A DNA stretch of 64,000 nt from Scatomorpha stercorigallinarum. Its GTDB lineage: Bacteria > Bacillota > Clostridia > Oscillospirales > Oscillospiraceae. This document shows, piece after piece, positions 41,738-51,258 of this stretch; the stretch's first letter is position 1; each line of letters starts with the position of its first letter. The stretch spans positions 1 to 64,000 of the forward strand of contig CALXGN010000004.1 of NCBI GenBank assembly GCA_944387865.1, in the 5' to 3' direction. Both the position numbers and the translations under genes were made by a program. The notes beneath the pieces are model-generated. The model saw only the letters and a program-made list of their open reading frames with translations. It was not told the DNA's origin and ran no database searches.

Positions 41738-42804
41738 AAAAGCTGATGAAGGGCAACTACGCGCTGGCGGAGGGCGCGCTGAGGGCGGGCTGCCGCATGT
41801 TTGCGGGTTACCCGATCACCCCGCAGACGGAGATACTCGAGTACATGTCCTCGCACATGCCGGAAGCCGGCGGCGACTTCGTGCAGACCGAGAGCGAGCT
41901 CGCGGGCATCAACATGGTGATAGGCGCGGCGGCCGCCGGCCAGCGCGCGATGACCAGCTCCTCCGGCCCGGGCTTCTCCCTCAAGCAGGAGGGCATCTCC
42001 TACCTCTGCTCCATGGAGCTGCCGGCCGTCATCGTGGACGTCATGCGCTACGGCATCGGCCTCGGCAACGTCGTCCTCGGCCAGGCGGACTATTTCCAGG
42101 CCACCAAGGGCGGCGGCCACGGCGGCTACAAGCTGCCCGTTTACGCCCCCGCTTCGGTGCAGGAGAACGCGGACTTCGTGTTCAGGGCCTTTGACGTGGC
42201 GGAGAAATACCGCACGCCGGTGGTGATACTCTCCGACGCCGCCATCGGCCAGATGATGGGCTCCGTCGAGCTGCCCGCGCCCATCGAGCACAACATCGAC
42301 AAATTCCCCTGGACGCTCAAGGGGCGCGACGCCGAACACCCCACCGGCCGCAAGATGACGGACGTTATCTATTACGACTACGCCTACGACGACTACGACC
42401 CCCACATCCGCGCGCGCTACGGCAGGATGCACGACGAGCTGCAGGAATGGGAGGAAGTGCAGTGCGAGGACGCGGAACTGCTGCTGGTCGCCTATGGCAT
42501 CAGCTCCCGCGTGTGTAAGGAGGCGCTGAAGATAGGCCGCGGCGAGGGGCTGAAGATCGGCCTGCTGCGCCCGATCACGCTCTGGCCTTTCCCGGAGAAG
42601 GCCATGGAGAAGTATAACGGCAGGATCAAGGGCTACCTCACCGTGGAAATGAACGCCTGCGGCCAGATGGTCGAGGACGTGGCGCTCCACGCCGCCGGCA
42701 CCAGGGTCTATTCCGACCCCACCGGGCGCAAGGTGGCCGACAGCGAGGAGCTGGTCGCTCTGGCCCGCGATATCCTCGACGGCAAAGTAAAGGAGGCATT
42801 TTGA
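41734..42804 (+). CDS. vorB: 2-oxoacid:ferredoxin oxidoreductase alpha subunit (VorB/KorA-like)
   Basis: The 356-aa protein begins MKKLMKGNYALAEGALRAGC with GYPITPQTEILEYM, characteristic of VorB/KorA alpha subunits; SSSGPGFSLKQEGISYL is the conserved core. With beta and gamma subunits it converts branched-chain or other 2-oxoacids plus CoA to acyl-CoA, CO2 and reduced ferredoxin. Substrate range cannot be decided between 2-oxoisovalerate-type and 2-oxoglutarate-type from sequence alone. The leucine-type dehydrogenase downstream favours amino-acid oxoacids. Confidence 0.88.
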   Translation: MKKLMKGNYALAEGALRAGCRMFAGYPITPQTEILEYMSSHMPEAGGDFVQTESELAGINMVIGAAAAGQRAMTSSSGPGFSLKQEGISYLCSMELPAVIVDVMRYGIGLGNVVLGQADYFQATKGGGHGGYKLPVYAPASVQENADFVFRAFDVAEKYRTPVVILSDAAIGQMMGSVELPAPIEHNIDKFPWTLKGRDAEHPTGRKMTDVIYYDYAYDDYDPHIRARYGRMHDELQEWEEVQCEDAELLLVAYGISSRVCKEALKIGRGEGLKIGLLRPITLWPFPEKAMEKYNGRIKGYLTVEMNACGQMVEDVALHAAGTRVYSDPTGRKVADSEELVALARDILDGKVKEAF

Positions 42805-42805
42805 C

Positions 42806-43537
42806 ATGGCTATCACGAAGAAGATCCCGGATACGATATACGCAGCCAACTCTTTCTGCCCCGGATGCGGCCACGGCATCGTCATCAGGCTCATCGGCGA
42901 AGTGCTCGACGAGATGGGCATGTCCGACCGGGCCATCGGCACGCTGGCCGTCGGCTGCGCCTGCCTGGTGAACCGCTCGCTGGCCGTGGACCTGCTGCAG
43001 AGCGCGCACGGGCGCACCGCCGCGGCGGCCGCCGGCATCAAGCGCACCCGCCCCGGCAACCTTGTCTTTACTTATCAGGGCGACGGCGACGCCATCTCCA
43101 TCGGCATCGCGGAGACGCTCTATTCCGCTCAGCGCGGCGAAAAGATAACGCAGATCATCGTCAACAACGGCGTGTTCGGCATGACCGGCGGCCAGATGTC
43201 CCCCACCACGCTCGTGGGCCAGAAGACGGCCACCTCGGAAAAGGGCCGCGTAGCCGAGGTCAACGGCGACCCGGTGAACATCATGAAGCTGCTCAGCCAG
43301 TTCGACGTCGCATATCTGGCCCGCGGCAGCGTGCATGACGCGGCGAGCATACTGAAGACCAAGCAGTTTATCCGCAACGCGTTTGAAAAGCAGATGCGCG
43401 GCGAGGGATACACCTGCGTCGAGGTCATCTCACCCTGCCCGACCAACTGGCACATGACTCCGCAGCAGGCGTCCGAACGCATCAAAAAAGAGGTCCTGGA
43501 GGTCTATCCGCTGGGCGAGTTTGTGAAAGGAGAGTAA
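42806..43537 (+). CDS. vorA: 2-oxoacid:ferredoxin oxidoreductase beta subunit (thiamine-binding)
   Basis: The 243-aa protein has the thiamine diphosphate-binding GDGDAISIG followed by NNGVFGMTGGQ, and FCPGCGHGIVIRL at the N-terminus. AAAGGAGG lies just upstream. It is the catalytic partner of the alpha subunit. Confidence 0.9.
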   Translation: MAITKKIPDTIYAANSFCPGCGHGIVIRLIGEVLDEMGMSDRAIGTLAVGCACLVNRSLAVDLLQSAHGRTAAAAAGIKRTRPGNLVFTYQGDGDAISIGIAETLYSAQRGEKITQIIVNNGVFGMTGGQMSPTTLVGQKTATSEKGRVAEVNGDPVNIMKLLSQFDVAYLARGSVHDAASILKTKQFIRNAFEKQMRGEGYTCVEVISPCPTNWHMTPQQASERIKKEVLEVYPLGEFVKGE

Positions 43538-43543
43538 GCAGCG

Positions 43544-44098
43544 ATGATAAAGGAATTCGTTTTTTCCGGCTTCGGCGGGCAGGGCGTCCTGACGGCCGGC
43601 ACGCTCCTGGCCAACACGGCCGCCATGAACGACTATGAAGTGTCCTGGATACCCTCCTACGGCTCGGAGATGCGCGGCGGCACGGCCAACTGCGTCGTCA
43701 AGGTGGGCGACGAGGAAGTGCCCTCGCCCTTCGCCAAGCGCATAGACGTGCTGGTGGCCATGAACCGCCCCTCGCTGGAGAAGTTCGCCGCCATGGTGCG
43801 CCGCGGCACCGGCATCATCATCGTCAACAGCTCCGTGGTCCACGACGTGCCCGAGTATGAGGGCGTGACGGTGATACCCGTGCCGATGATGGAGATCAGC
43901 CTCAGGCACGAGAACGAGCGTGGCTCCAATATCGTCGCCGTGGGCGCCGCGGTGGGTGCGACGGGCATCATGCCGCGGGAGATGATGGTCGAGGGCATAG
44001 AGACCTATTTCGCCAAGTACGGCAAGGCCAACAACGCCAAGAACATCGCCGTTTTCAACGAGGGCTACGATCTCGTCAGAAAGGAACTGGCCAGATGA
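43544..44098 (+). CDS. 2-oxoacid:ferredoxin oxidoreductase gamma subunit
   Basis: The 184-aa protein has the gamma-domain signature FSGFGGQGVLTAGTLLA at the N-terminus and YGSEMRGGTANC, binding CoA. Its stop overlaps the ATG of the acyl-CoA synthetase, coupling oxidation to energy conservation. Confidence 0.9.
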   Translation: MIKEFVFSGFGGQGVLTAGTLLANTAAMNDYEVSWIPSYGSEMRGGTANCVVKVGDEEVPSPFAKRIDVLVAMNRPSLEKFAAMVRRGTGIIIVNSSVVHDVPEYEGVTVIPVPMMEISLRHENERGSNIVAVGAAVGATGIMPREMMVEGIETYFAKYGKANNAKNIAVFNEGYDLVRKELAR

Positions 44099-46182
44099 AC
44101 CTTGAAAAGCTGCTCAGGCCCCGGAGCGTCGCCGTCATCGGCGCCAGCGAAAAGCCGGGCTTCGGCCTTTCCACCTGCACCAACCTGCTGCGCTCTTCCC
44201 GGCAGGAGCACATCTACTTCATCCATCCCAAGCGCGAGAGCGTGCTGGGGAAAAAGTGCTATAAGCGCATAGCCGACCTGCCGGAGCAGGTGGACATGTG
44301 CATCATACTGCTCAACAAGAGCCTGGTCATCCCCGCGCTGGAGGAGGCCGCGGCGAGCGGCTGCCGGGCCGCCATCGTCTATGCCAGCGGCTACGGCGAG
44401 ACCGGCGACCGCGAAGCCGAGCGAGAGCTGCGCGAGACGGCGCAGCGGCTGGACATGGCCGTCATGGGCGTGAACTGCGCCGGGTATATCAGCAACAACG
44501 ACGACCTCTTCCCCTTCGGCATGATCGTCAAGCGCGACGCCAGGCCGGGCAACATAGCCATCATTTCGCAGTCCGGCAAGATATGCCTGAACATGATGCA
44601 GGTGGACTACATGAATTTCTCCTACCTCATCTCCGCCGGCAACTGCTCCTGCCTGCTCGTCGAGGATTACATAGACTACCTGATCGACGACCCGGGCACC
44701 AAGGTCATCGGCCTCTACCTGGAGGGTGTCAAGGACCCGGAAAAATTCACCGCCGTGCTCCGCCGCGCCGCCGTCATCAAAAAGCCCATCGTGATACTGA
44801 AGGTGGGCCGCAGCTCCGCCGGCAGCCGCGTGGCCTCGTCCCACACGGGCAGCCTCTCCGGCTCTGACAAGGCGTTCGACGCGCTGTGCAAAAAGTTCGG
44901 CATCGTGCGCGTGGACGACATCGAGGAGCTCGTGCAGACCTGCCACACGCTCAGCGTGCTGCCCTCCCTGCCGGAGATACCCACCATCAGTGCCATGTGC
45001 CTTTCCGGCGGCGAGACCGGCGTCTGCGCGGACGTCGGCACCTCCGAGGGGCTGGAATACCCCGACTTCAGCGAGGAGACGCTGCGGCGGCTGACGGAAC
45101 TGCTGCCCGATTACGCCTCGCCGGCCAACCCGCTCGACATGACGGCCACGCTTTCCCACGACGGGCCCAAGTACGCCGAGGTGATAAAGGCCATCATGCG
45201 CGACCCCAACGTGGGCATGGTGCTCTGCGGGCAGACCATACTGCCGCACCAGGCGCCGGAGGACGTCATCTACCCGATGTCCGACGGCATGGTGATGGCG
45301 GCCAACGAGCGCATCAAGCCCGTGGCCGTGGTCAATTTCTTCAACTGCGACCGCGACCCGGCCATACGCGCCAAGCTGGAGAGCGCCGGCGTGGCCATCT
45401 TGCCGGCCACCGGCACGGCGTTCAAGATACTGCGCTACATCAAGACGCTCGTGCAGTATGAGCCGGAGGAAAAAACGCTCTCCCTGGCCGTGCCGCAGCC
45501 GCTCCAGGGCCGGCGCGTGGCGCTCAGCGAATACGAGAGCAAGCAGGAGCTGCAGCGCTCCGGCGTGCGCATCCCCTATTCCGAGGTCGTCAGCAGCGCA
45601 GAGCAGCTCGAGCGCGTGGCCTCTCAGGTCAGCTATCCCTGCGTGGCCAAGATAGAGTCTGCCGACATCCTGCACAAGTCCGACATCGGCGGCGTGAAGC
45701 TGGACCTGAAAAATGCGGACGAGCTGCGCGCGGCCTATGCCGAGGTGCTGAAAAACGCCGCGGAAAAGGCGCCGGAGGCAAAGATAAACGGCGTGCTGGT
45801 GCAGCCCATGCTGCCTAGGGGCGTGGAGGTCATCGTCGGCGTCAATGTGGACCCGCAGTTCGGCCCGATGGTGCTTTGCGGCCTGGGCGGCGTGTTCGTC
45901 GAGGTGTTCAAGGACGTGGCGCTCTACCCCGCGCCGCTGAACAGGGGCGAGGCCCGCGCGATGATCGAGTCGCTCAAGGGCTACAAGATGCTCGCCGGCT
46001 ACCGCGGCGGCGCGAAGTGCGACGTCGAGGCGCTGGCCGAGCTCATCGTCCAGGTGGCGGACTACGCCGTGGCGAACAAGGACAGCCTGTGCGAAATGGA
46101 TCTCAACCCCGTTTTCGTGTATGAGGAAGGGAAGGGCGTCGATATAGCGGACGCCGTCATCATAAAAAGGGAAAAGGACTAA
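44095..46182 (+). CDS. ADP-forming acyl-CoA synthetase, fused alpha-beta
   Basis: The 695-aa protein joins the CoA-binding/ligase half (LRPRSVAVIGASEKPGFG; catalytic His near SSHTGSLSG) and the ATP-grasp half (about 470-695; IPYSEVVSSAEQLERVA, CVAKIESADILHKSDIGGVKL). It converts acyl-CoA, ADP and phosphate to acid, CoA and ATP. Following the Vor genes it makes ATP from amino-acid-derived acyl-CoA, as in peptide-fermenting anaerobes. Confidence 0.92.
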   Translation: MNLEKLLRPRSVAVIGASEKPGFGLSTCTNLLRSSRQEHIYFIHPKRESVLGKKCYKRIADLPEQVDMCIILLNKSLVIPALEEAAASGCRAAIVYASGYGETGDREAERELRETAQRLDMAVMGVNCAGYISNNDDLFPFGMIVKRDARPGNIAIISQSGKICLNMMQVDYMNFSYLISAGNCSCLLVEDYIDYLIDDPGTKVIGLYLEGVKDPEKFTAVLRRAAVIKKPIVILKVGRSSAGSRVASSHTGSLSGSDKAFDALCKKFGIVRVDDIEELVQTCHTLSVLPSLPEIPTISAMCLSGGETGVCADVGTSEGLEYPDFSEETLRRLTELLPDYASPANPLDMTATLSHDGPKYAEVIKAIMRDPNVGMVLCGQTILPHQAPEDVIYPMSDGMVMAANERIKPVAVVNFFNCDRDPAIRAKLESAGVAILPATGTAFKILRYIKTLVQYEPEEKTLSLAVPQPLQGRRVALSEYESKQELQRSGVRIPYSEVVSSAEQLERVASQVSYPCVAKIESADILHKSDIGGVKLDLKNADELRAAYAEVLKNAAEKAPEAKINGVLVQPMLPRGVEVIVGVNVDPQFGPMVLCGLGGVFVEVFKDVALYPAPLNRGEARAMIESLKGYKMLAGYRGGAKCDVEALAELIVQVADYAVANKDSLCEMDLNPVFVYEEGKGVDIADAVIIKREKD

Positions 46183-46275
46183 GCTACGACCCGGGCATAA
46201 GGCCGCCGGGAACGCGGGGGAAAGGCCGGCGGCCTGGTGATAAAAAACACAACGAAAAAGAGGAGGAGAGAAGAC

Positions 46276-47523
46276 ATGGCACAAAGCAAAAGCAAGAAAT
46301 GGATGGCGTTCATCGTGCTGACCATAGCCGCCGGTCTCATTTACCGCGTACCGTACCTGAAGACCGTGTTCTATGACCCGCTGGTGGCCGCCTTCCAGAT
46401 CACGAACACGGAAGTGGGCACGATGATGAGCGTCTACTCCGTGGTGAAGACCGTACTTTACATCCCGGCGGGCATACTCGTTGACCGCTTCGACAACCGC
46501 AAGATGCTGGTGTTCTCCATGGTTATGCTGGCCGTGCTGACCTTCGTTTACGCCATCATACCCAGCCTGACGATCGTCTATGTGCTCTACGGGCTGATGG
46601 CGGTCAGCAACGTCATCTTCTGGACCGCGTTCATCAAGGCCATCCGCATGTTCGGCTCTGAAAATGAGCAGGGCTCCGTGTTCGGCTACTCCGAGGGCAT
46701 CCGCGCCGTCGCTTCCCTGGTCATCAATTTCATCGCGCTCTGGATGTACGCCAGACTCGAGGTCACGAGCGACACCCCGCTCACCGGCGTGCTGGTGCTC
46801 TACGGCGCCATCTACCTCGCCATGGGCGTGGCCATCTGGTTCCTGATCCCCTCCGGGACGGGCAGCGAGGACGGCCACCGCGCCACCTTCAGGGACTATG
46901 TCAACGTGCTGAAGATACCCGCGGTGTGGATCGTCTCCCTGCTGGTCATGTGCTGCTACAGCGTCCAGGTCGCCTCTGAGTACACCACTCCCTACCTGAG
47001 CGACGTGATGCTGATGTCCGCCGCCACGGCCGGTGTCGTCGCGACCATCCGCAGCTACGGCGTCGGCCTCTTCGCCGCCCCCATCATCGGCAAGATCACG
47101 GACAAGGTCAAAGTCCCCTATTCCGTGTCCGTCATCGCCCTCCTGGTGCTGGAGATCGTCATGACCGCCATACTGCTCATCCTGCCGGGCGAGCCGAGCG
47201 TGCTCATCGTCAGCATCGTCGTCATCCTGGCCTTCGCCAGCTTTATGTACGCCCTGCGCGGCGTCTACTACGCGACGCTCGGCGAAGCCGGCGTCCCCGT
47301 GGCGCTGACGGGCACCGCCACCGGCGTCATCTCCGTCATCGGCTACCTGCCCGACGCCTTCATGAACCTGCTGATCGGCAACAAGCTCGACCAGTACCCC
47401 GGCGCCGCCGGCTACAAGTATATCTTCATGTACATGATCGCTTTCGCGGTCGCCGGCATCGTCATCGCCATCGTCATCAACCGCATCGGCAAGCGCAACG
47501 CCGCCAGGGCCGCCGCCGAGTAA
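46276..47523 (+). CDS. MFS transporter of the Vor locus
   Basis: The ATG at 46276 lies 9 nt after AGGAGG; the longer open frame from 46237 is not supported. The 415-aa protein has 12 membrane helices (first MAFIVLTIAAGLIYRVPYL). As part of the amino-acid fermentation locus it may export the acid product or import an amino acid or oxoacid. A 13-bp hairpin (47533-47565) without T-run follows. Confidence 0.88.
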   Translation: MAQSKSKKWMAFIVLTIAAGLIYRVPYLKTVFYDPLVAAFQITNTEVGTMMSVYSVVKTVLYIPAGILVDRFDNRKMLVFSMVMLAVLTFVYAIIPSLTIVYVLYGLMAVSNVIFWTAFIKAIRMFGSENEQGSVFGYSEGIRAVASLVINFIALWMYARLEVTSDTPLTGVLVLYGAIYLAMGVAIWFLIPSGTGSEDGHRATFRDYVNVLKIPAVWIVSLLVMCCYSVQVASEYTTPYLSDVMLMSAATAGVVATIRSYGVGLFAAPIIGKITDKVKVPYSVSVIALLVLEIVMTAILLILPGEPSVLIVSIVVILAFASFMYALRGVYYATLGEAGVPVALTGTATGVISVIGYLPDAFMNLLIGNKLDQYPGAAGYKYIFMYMIAFAVAGIVIAIVINRIGKRNAARAAAE

Positions 47524-47532
47524 AAAAAGGCG

Positions 47533-47565
47533 CCGCCCCTCCCGGCAAGAGCCCGGGAGGGGCGG
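47533..47565 (+). other. Intergenic hairpin
   Basis: CCGCCCCTCCCGG pairs perfectly with CCGGGAGGGGCGG across 7 nt. No T-run follows, so it may be an mRNA-stabilising or processing element between the two transporter genes. Confidence 0.55.
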
Positions 47566-47622
47566 AAAAGGCGGGCGCATCCCCATTGCAAGTACCCAAA
47601 CCACATGTGAGGAAGTGGAGCT

Positions 47623-49032
47623 ATGACTACTGTTCTGATCGTTGTCGGCGTTTACATGGCCGCCATGCTGGCGATCGGCATTATTTTTACGAAGAAAGCC
47701 AACAGCACGGAGGAATATTACCTGTCCGGGCGCTCGCTGCCCGCGCCGGTGCTGATGTTCACCTTCGCCGCCACCTGGATCGGCGCGTCGTCCACTCTGG
47801 GTAAGGCGGGCCTGGCCTATACGAACGGCATCTCCGCCATCTCGCCGACCATCGGCTCGTTCATCGCGTTCTTCATCTTTACGGCCTTTGCCGGACGGAT
47901 AAGGCGGGTGGGCGCGGAGCACGGGATCTGCTCCATACCTGACCTCTTTGAAAAGCGCTTCGGCAAGGCCACGGGCCTTATCGCGGCCCTCGTCATCGCC
48001 TGGACCATGGTCTGCACCACCGGCACCCAGCTGATAGCTTTTTCCAAGGTGCTGGAGTACATGTTCGGGCCATACGGCGTCTCCTATGAGCAGTCGCTCA
48101 TCATCGCCATGGCGATCGTGGTGTTCTACACCATGCTCTCCGGCATGTACGGCGTCGCCTATACGGACGTGGTCCAGGGCGTCATACTGCTGGCCGTGAT
48201 CGGCATCGTGGTGCCCATAGGCGCGCTCAGCCAGATCGGCGGCATGGGCGAGCTGAAAGCGCAGCTCGACGGGAGCTACTTCCAGTTCTCACCGGACATC
48301 AGCATGATCGGCTACACCTTTACGTCCTTCCTGTATTTTGTTGCCGGGCCCCCGTACTGGCAGAGGGCGTTTGCGGCCAAGAGCTCGAAGTCGGCCATGG
48401 AAGGCTCCCTCGGAGGCAATATCATCATCATTTTCTACACCATCGCCGTCGTGCTCATCGGCATCTGCGCGGCCTGCCTGTATCCGGGCGTCACCGGCAG
48501 CGAAACCGAGCTGGTGCTGCTGATGGTCGCGGAAGCGCGCTTCCCGACGATCGTCTACGCCCTGACCATCGCCGCCATCCTCGCCGTTATCATGAGCACG
48601 ACCGACAGCTACCTGATACTCTCGGCGCAGACCGTGACGACGGACATCATCTGCAAGGTGAAGGACGTCAGGGAGCAGAAGAGCGTCGTCAACATCAGCC
48701 GCATCTCCGTGGTGGCGGTGGGCGTGTTCGCGCTGATCTTTGCGCTCAAGATGAGCAACATCTTCGAGGCGATGATGCTCTCCATGACGCAGTTCTCGGC
48801 GGCGGTGGCCGTGCCGGCGCTGGCGGCGCTGTTTTCCAGGAAAGTGACGCGCCAGGGGATGATATCGTCCATGCTGAGCGGCCTGGCGTTCTCGGTGCTC
48901 TGGCGCAGCGCGCTGCACAACCCCTGGGGCCTCAGCGAGGCCATCTCCGGCAGCGTCGTATCGCTGATAGTGATCGTCGCCGTCTCCGCCTGTACGCAGA
49001 ACAAAGGCAAGCCGGCGCCATATTTCGGCTGA
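47623..49032 (+). CDS. Sodium:solute symporter (SSS family)
   Basis: The 469-aa protein has about 13 hydrophobic helices and SSS features (SLPAPVLMFTFAATWIGASS, YTDVVQGVILL, and AILAVIMSTTDSYLI). It would import an organic solute with Na+, most likely an amino acid or carboxylate for the locus. Start ATG 47623 has AGGAAGTGGAG upstream. Confidence 0.9.
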   Translation: MTTVLIVVGVYMAAMLAIGIIFTKKANSTEEYYLSGRSLPAPVLMFTFAATWIGASSTLGKAGLAYTNGISAISPTIGSFIAFFIFTAFAGRIRRVGAEHGICSIPDLFEKRFGKATGLIAALVIAWTMVCTTGTQLIAFSKVLEYMFGPYGVSYEQSLIIAMAIVVFYTMLSGMYGVAYTDVVQGVILLAVIGIVVPIGALSQIGGMGELKAQLDGSYFQFSPDISMIGYTFTSFLYFVAGPPYWQRAFAAKSSKSAMEGSLGGNIIIIFYTIAVVLIGICAACLYPGVTGSETELVLLMVAEARFPTIVYALTIAAILAVIMSTTDSYLILSAQTVTTDIICKVKDVREQKSVVNISRISVVAVGVFALIFALKMSNIFEAMMLSMTQFSAAVAVPALAALFSRKVTRQGMISSMLSGLAFSVLWRSALHNPWGLSEAISGSVVSLIVIVAVSACTQNKGKPAPYFG

Positions 49033-49051
49033 ACTCATGAGGAGGTAATAC

Positions 49052-50014
49052 ATGCGTATAGTCAACACCTGCCATTATGCTGACCTTCCGCGCGAGCACC
49101 CGGCCTTCCAGCGGGTGCTGGCCAAGGCGGAATTCGTCACCTGTGAAAAGAAACAGCTCACGAGCGAGGAGCTGCTGGAATTCGTCCAGGGGGCCGACGC
49201 GCTCATCAGCGGCACGGATTTCATCCGCGCGGACCTGATAGAACGCTTCCCAAAGTCGCTGAAAGTCATCTCCCGCCCGGCGGTGGGCTATGACCGCGTG
49301 GACATCGCCGCCGCCCGCGCGCACGGCATCGACGTCTGCAACGCGCCGGGCAGCAACTGCGAGAGCGTCGCCGACCTGCTGCTGGCCCTGATGGTCATGG
49401 GGGCCCGCGACGTATACAACTGCATCAGCGACGTGCGCGAAGGCAAGTGGGGCGTCCGCCGCAAGGGCGTGGACCTGATGGGCAAGACGGTGGGCATCAT
49501 TGGCCTGGGCGCCATCGGCAAGAGCGTCGCGCGGCGCTGCCTGGCCTTCGGCATGGACATAGTGGCCAGCGACCCCTACATAGACCGCGGATTCTGCGCA
49601 GAGCACAGCGTGACGCCCATGGAGCTCGGCGAGCTGCTGGAGCGCAGCGACTTCATCGTCCTCGCCCTGCCGCTGATGGAGTCCACCTATCACATCATCA
49701 ACGCCGAAACGATAGCCCGCATGAAGGACGGCGTCATCATTGCCAACGACGCCCGCGGCGGCGTGGTGGACACCGCGGCGATGGCCGCGGCGCTCAGGAG
49801 CGGCAAGGTGGGCTTTTACGCCACCGACGTCACGGACCCGGAGCCGCCCCCGCCGGACTATGAGCTCTTCGGGCTGGACAACTGCGTCATCACGCCCCAC
49901 ATGGGCGCGGAGACCACCGACGCCACGAACAACATGATGGCCATGGCGCTGACCAACGCCATGGACGTGCTGGAGGGCCTGGACTGCAAAAACATCGTCA
50001 ACAGGCAGTGCTGA
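49052..50014 (+). CDS. D-isomer-specific 2-hydroxyacid dehydrogenase
   Basis: The 320-aa enzyme has the NAD-binding GLGAIGKSVARR (about 150), catalytic Arg in NDARGGVVD (about 231), and the catalytic His in TPHMGAETTD (about 282). It would interconvert a 2-oxoacid and a (R)-2-hydroxyacid. In this context it could form 2-hydroxyacids from amino-acid-derived 2-oxoacids, which the dehydratases could use after CoA activation. That pathway link is inferred. GAGGAGG precedes the ATG. Confidence 0.88.
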   Translation: MRIVNTCHYADLPREHPAFQRVLAKAEFVTCEKKQLTSEELLEFVQGADALISGTDFIRADLIERFPKSLKVISRPAVGYDRVDIAAARAHGIDVCNAPGSNCESVADLLLALMVMGARDVYNCISDVREGKWGVRRKGVDLMGKTVGIIGLGAIGKSVARRCLAFGMDIVASDPYIDRGFCAEHSVTPMELGELLERSDFIVLALPLMESTYHIINAETIARMKDGVIIANDARGGVVDTAAMAAALRSGKVGFYATDVTDPEPPPPDYELFGLDNCVITPHMGAETTDATNNMMAMALTNAMDVLEGLDCKNIVNRQC

Positions 50015-50040
50015 CGACCATATGAAAGGAAGGAAAAACG

Positions 50041-51189
50041 ATGAAACCGTATCTGATCGTCGAGTGGAATGATATCGAGAGCGAAGCCCACGGCTGGCTG
50101 TGCATACACAACCTGGTCAAGGGCCTTGCCGGCGGCGGCACCCGTATGCACCCCTCGGTCACGCGCGAGGAGGTCATGCGCCTGGCCGAGATCATGGCCT
50201 ATAAGTACAACGCGGCCGGCATCCCCGACTGCGGCGGCTGCAAGGCCGGCATAGTGTACGACAACAAGGCCCCCGACGCCCGCGACGTGCTCAAGCGCTT
50301 CTTCGCCGCCATGCGCCCCTATGTGGAGATCGGCCTGGCCCTGGGCAACGACCTGGGCACCACCGGCCCGGAGATCGCCGCCATCCGCTCCGAGCTCGGC
50401 ATGGCCACCATGACGGAGACCAAGAGCCAGCTGCAGGACATGCAGATGCGCGCCAATATGCAGAAGAAGGCCAAGCTGCTGCATGAGAAGTACGACGTTT
50501 TCACCGTCAACGACGCCATGACCGGATACGGCACCGCCGCCTGCGCCGATGTCGCCTGGAGGAAGCTCCATGGCGCGCCGAACGGCGCGAAGGTGCTCGT
50601 CCAGGGCTTCGGCAACGTGGGCGCCAGCGCCGCCTACCGCCTCCACCAGCTGGGCTACAAGGTCGTGGGCATATCTGACGCCAGGCAGCTCGTGGTCTGT
50701 GAGGACGGGCTCGACGTGCCGTACCTCTATGAGCACAGGACGCCGTACCTGGAGATGGACACGGAAACGCTGAAGAGCGAGTACAAGGTCCTGCCCAACA
50801 CCGAGTGGATGAACGTCGAGTGCGACATTTTCATCCCCGCCGCGCTCGAGGCGGTCATCAATAAGGACACCGTCAACAAGATAACGGCCACCGTCATTTC
50901 CGAGGGGGCCAATATCCCCACGACCGAGGAGGCCGACGAGGTGCTCAAGGCCAGGGGCGTCTGCGTCATCCCCGACTTCATCGCCAACCTGGGCGCCATC
51001 CGCTTCCACGGCTACGCCCGCCTGGGCCTCATAGACTTCACGCCGGAGTCCGCCATCGGCGACGTCATCAGGTGCAGCGAGGAGAACACCGAGCGGCTGT
51101 TCGCCGAGCAGCAGAAGACCGGCGAATACTTCCGCGACATTGCCTACCGGCTGTTCGCGCCGACCAAGCAGTCCGAGTTCGAGTTCTGA
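50041..51189 (+). CDS. Glu/Leu/Phe/Val-type amino acid dehydrogenase
   Basis: The 382-aa protein has the catalytic Lys in GGCKAGIVYDN (about 65), glycine-rich NAD motif GFGNVGASAAYRL (about 192), and ISEGANIPTTEEA. It deaminates an amino acid to the 2-oxoacid using NAD(P)+. It starts 26 bp after the hydroxyacid dehydrogenase and feeds the Vor enzyme. Which amino acid is preferred cannot be told; the short N-terminus favours leucine/valine-type over classical GDH. Confidence 0.87.
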   Translation: MKPYLIVEWNDIESEAHGWLCIHNLVKGLAGGGTRMHPSVTREEVMRLAEIMAYKYNAAGIPDCGGCKAGIVYDNKAPDARDVLKRFFAAMRPYVEIGLALGNDLGTTGPEIAAIRSELGMATMTETKSQLQDMQMRANMQKKAKLLHEKYDVFTVNDAMTGYGTAACADVAWRKLHGAPNGAKVLVQGFGNVGASAAYRLHQLGYKVVGISDARQLVVCEDGLDVPYLYEHRTPYLEMDTETLKSEYKVLPNTEWMNVECDIFIPAALEAVINKDTVNKITATVISEGANIPTTEEADEVLKARGVCVIPDFIANLGAIRFHGYARLGLIDFTPESAIGDVIRCSEENTERLFAEQQKTGEYFRDIAYRLFAPTKQSEFEF

Positions 51190-51221
51190 TTTTATTCCCT
51201 CTCCACAATTCCCCCTGGCAG

Positions 51222-51254
51222 AAGCCCCGCCATGAAACATGGCGGGGCTTTTTT
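51222..51254. terminator. Bidirectional terminator
   Basis: AAGCCCCGCCATG pairs perfectly with CATGGCGGGGCTT across AAA, followed by T-run. It separates the dehydrogenase operon from sigG, which converge here. Confidence 0.9.
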
Positions 51255-51258
51255 GCGC

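Noticed and set aside
44065..47922. 1285-codon open frame on the minus strand
   Set aside because: It mirrors the acyl-CoA synthetase and transporter genes in a high-GC region and has His/Arg/Gly-rich low-complexity content.
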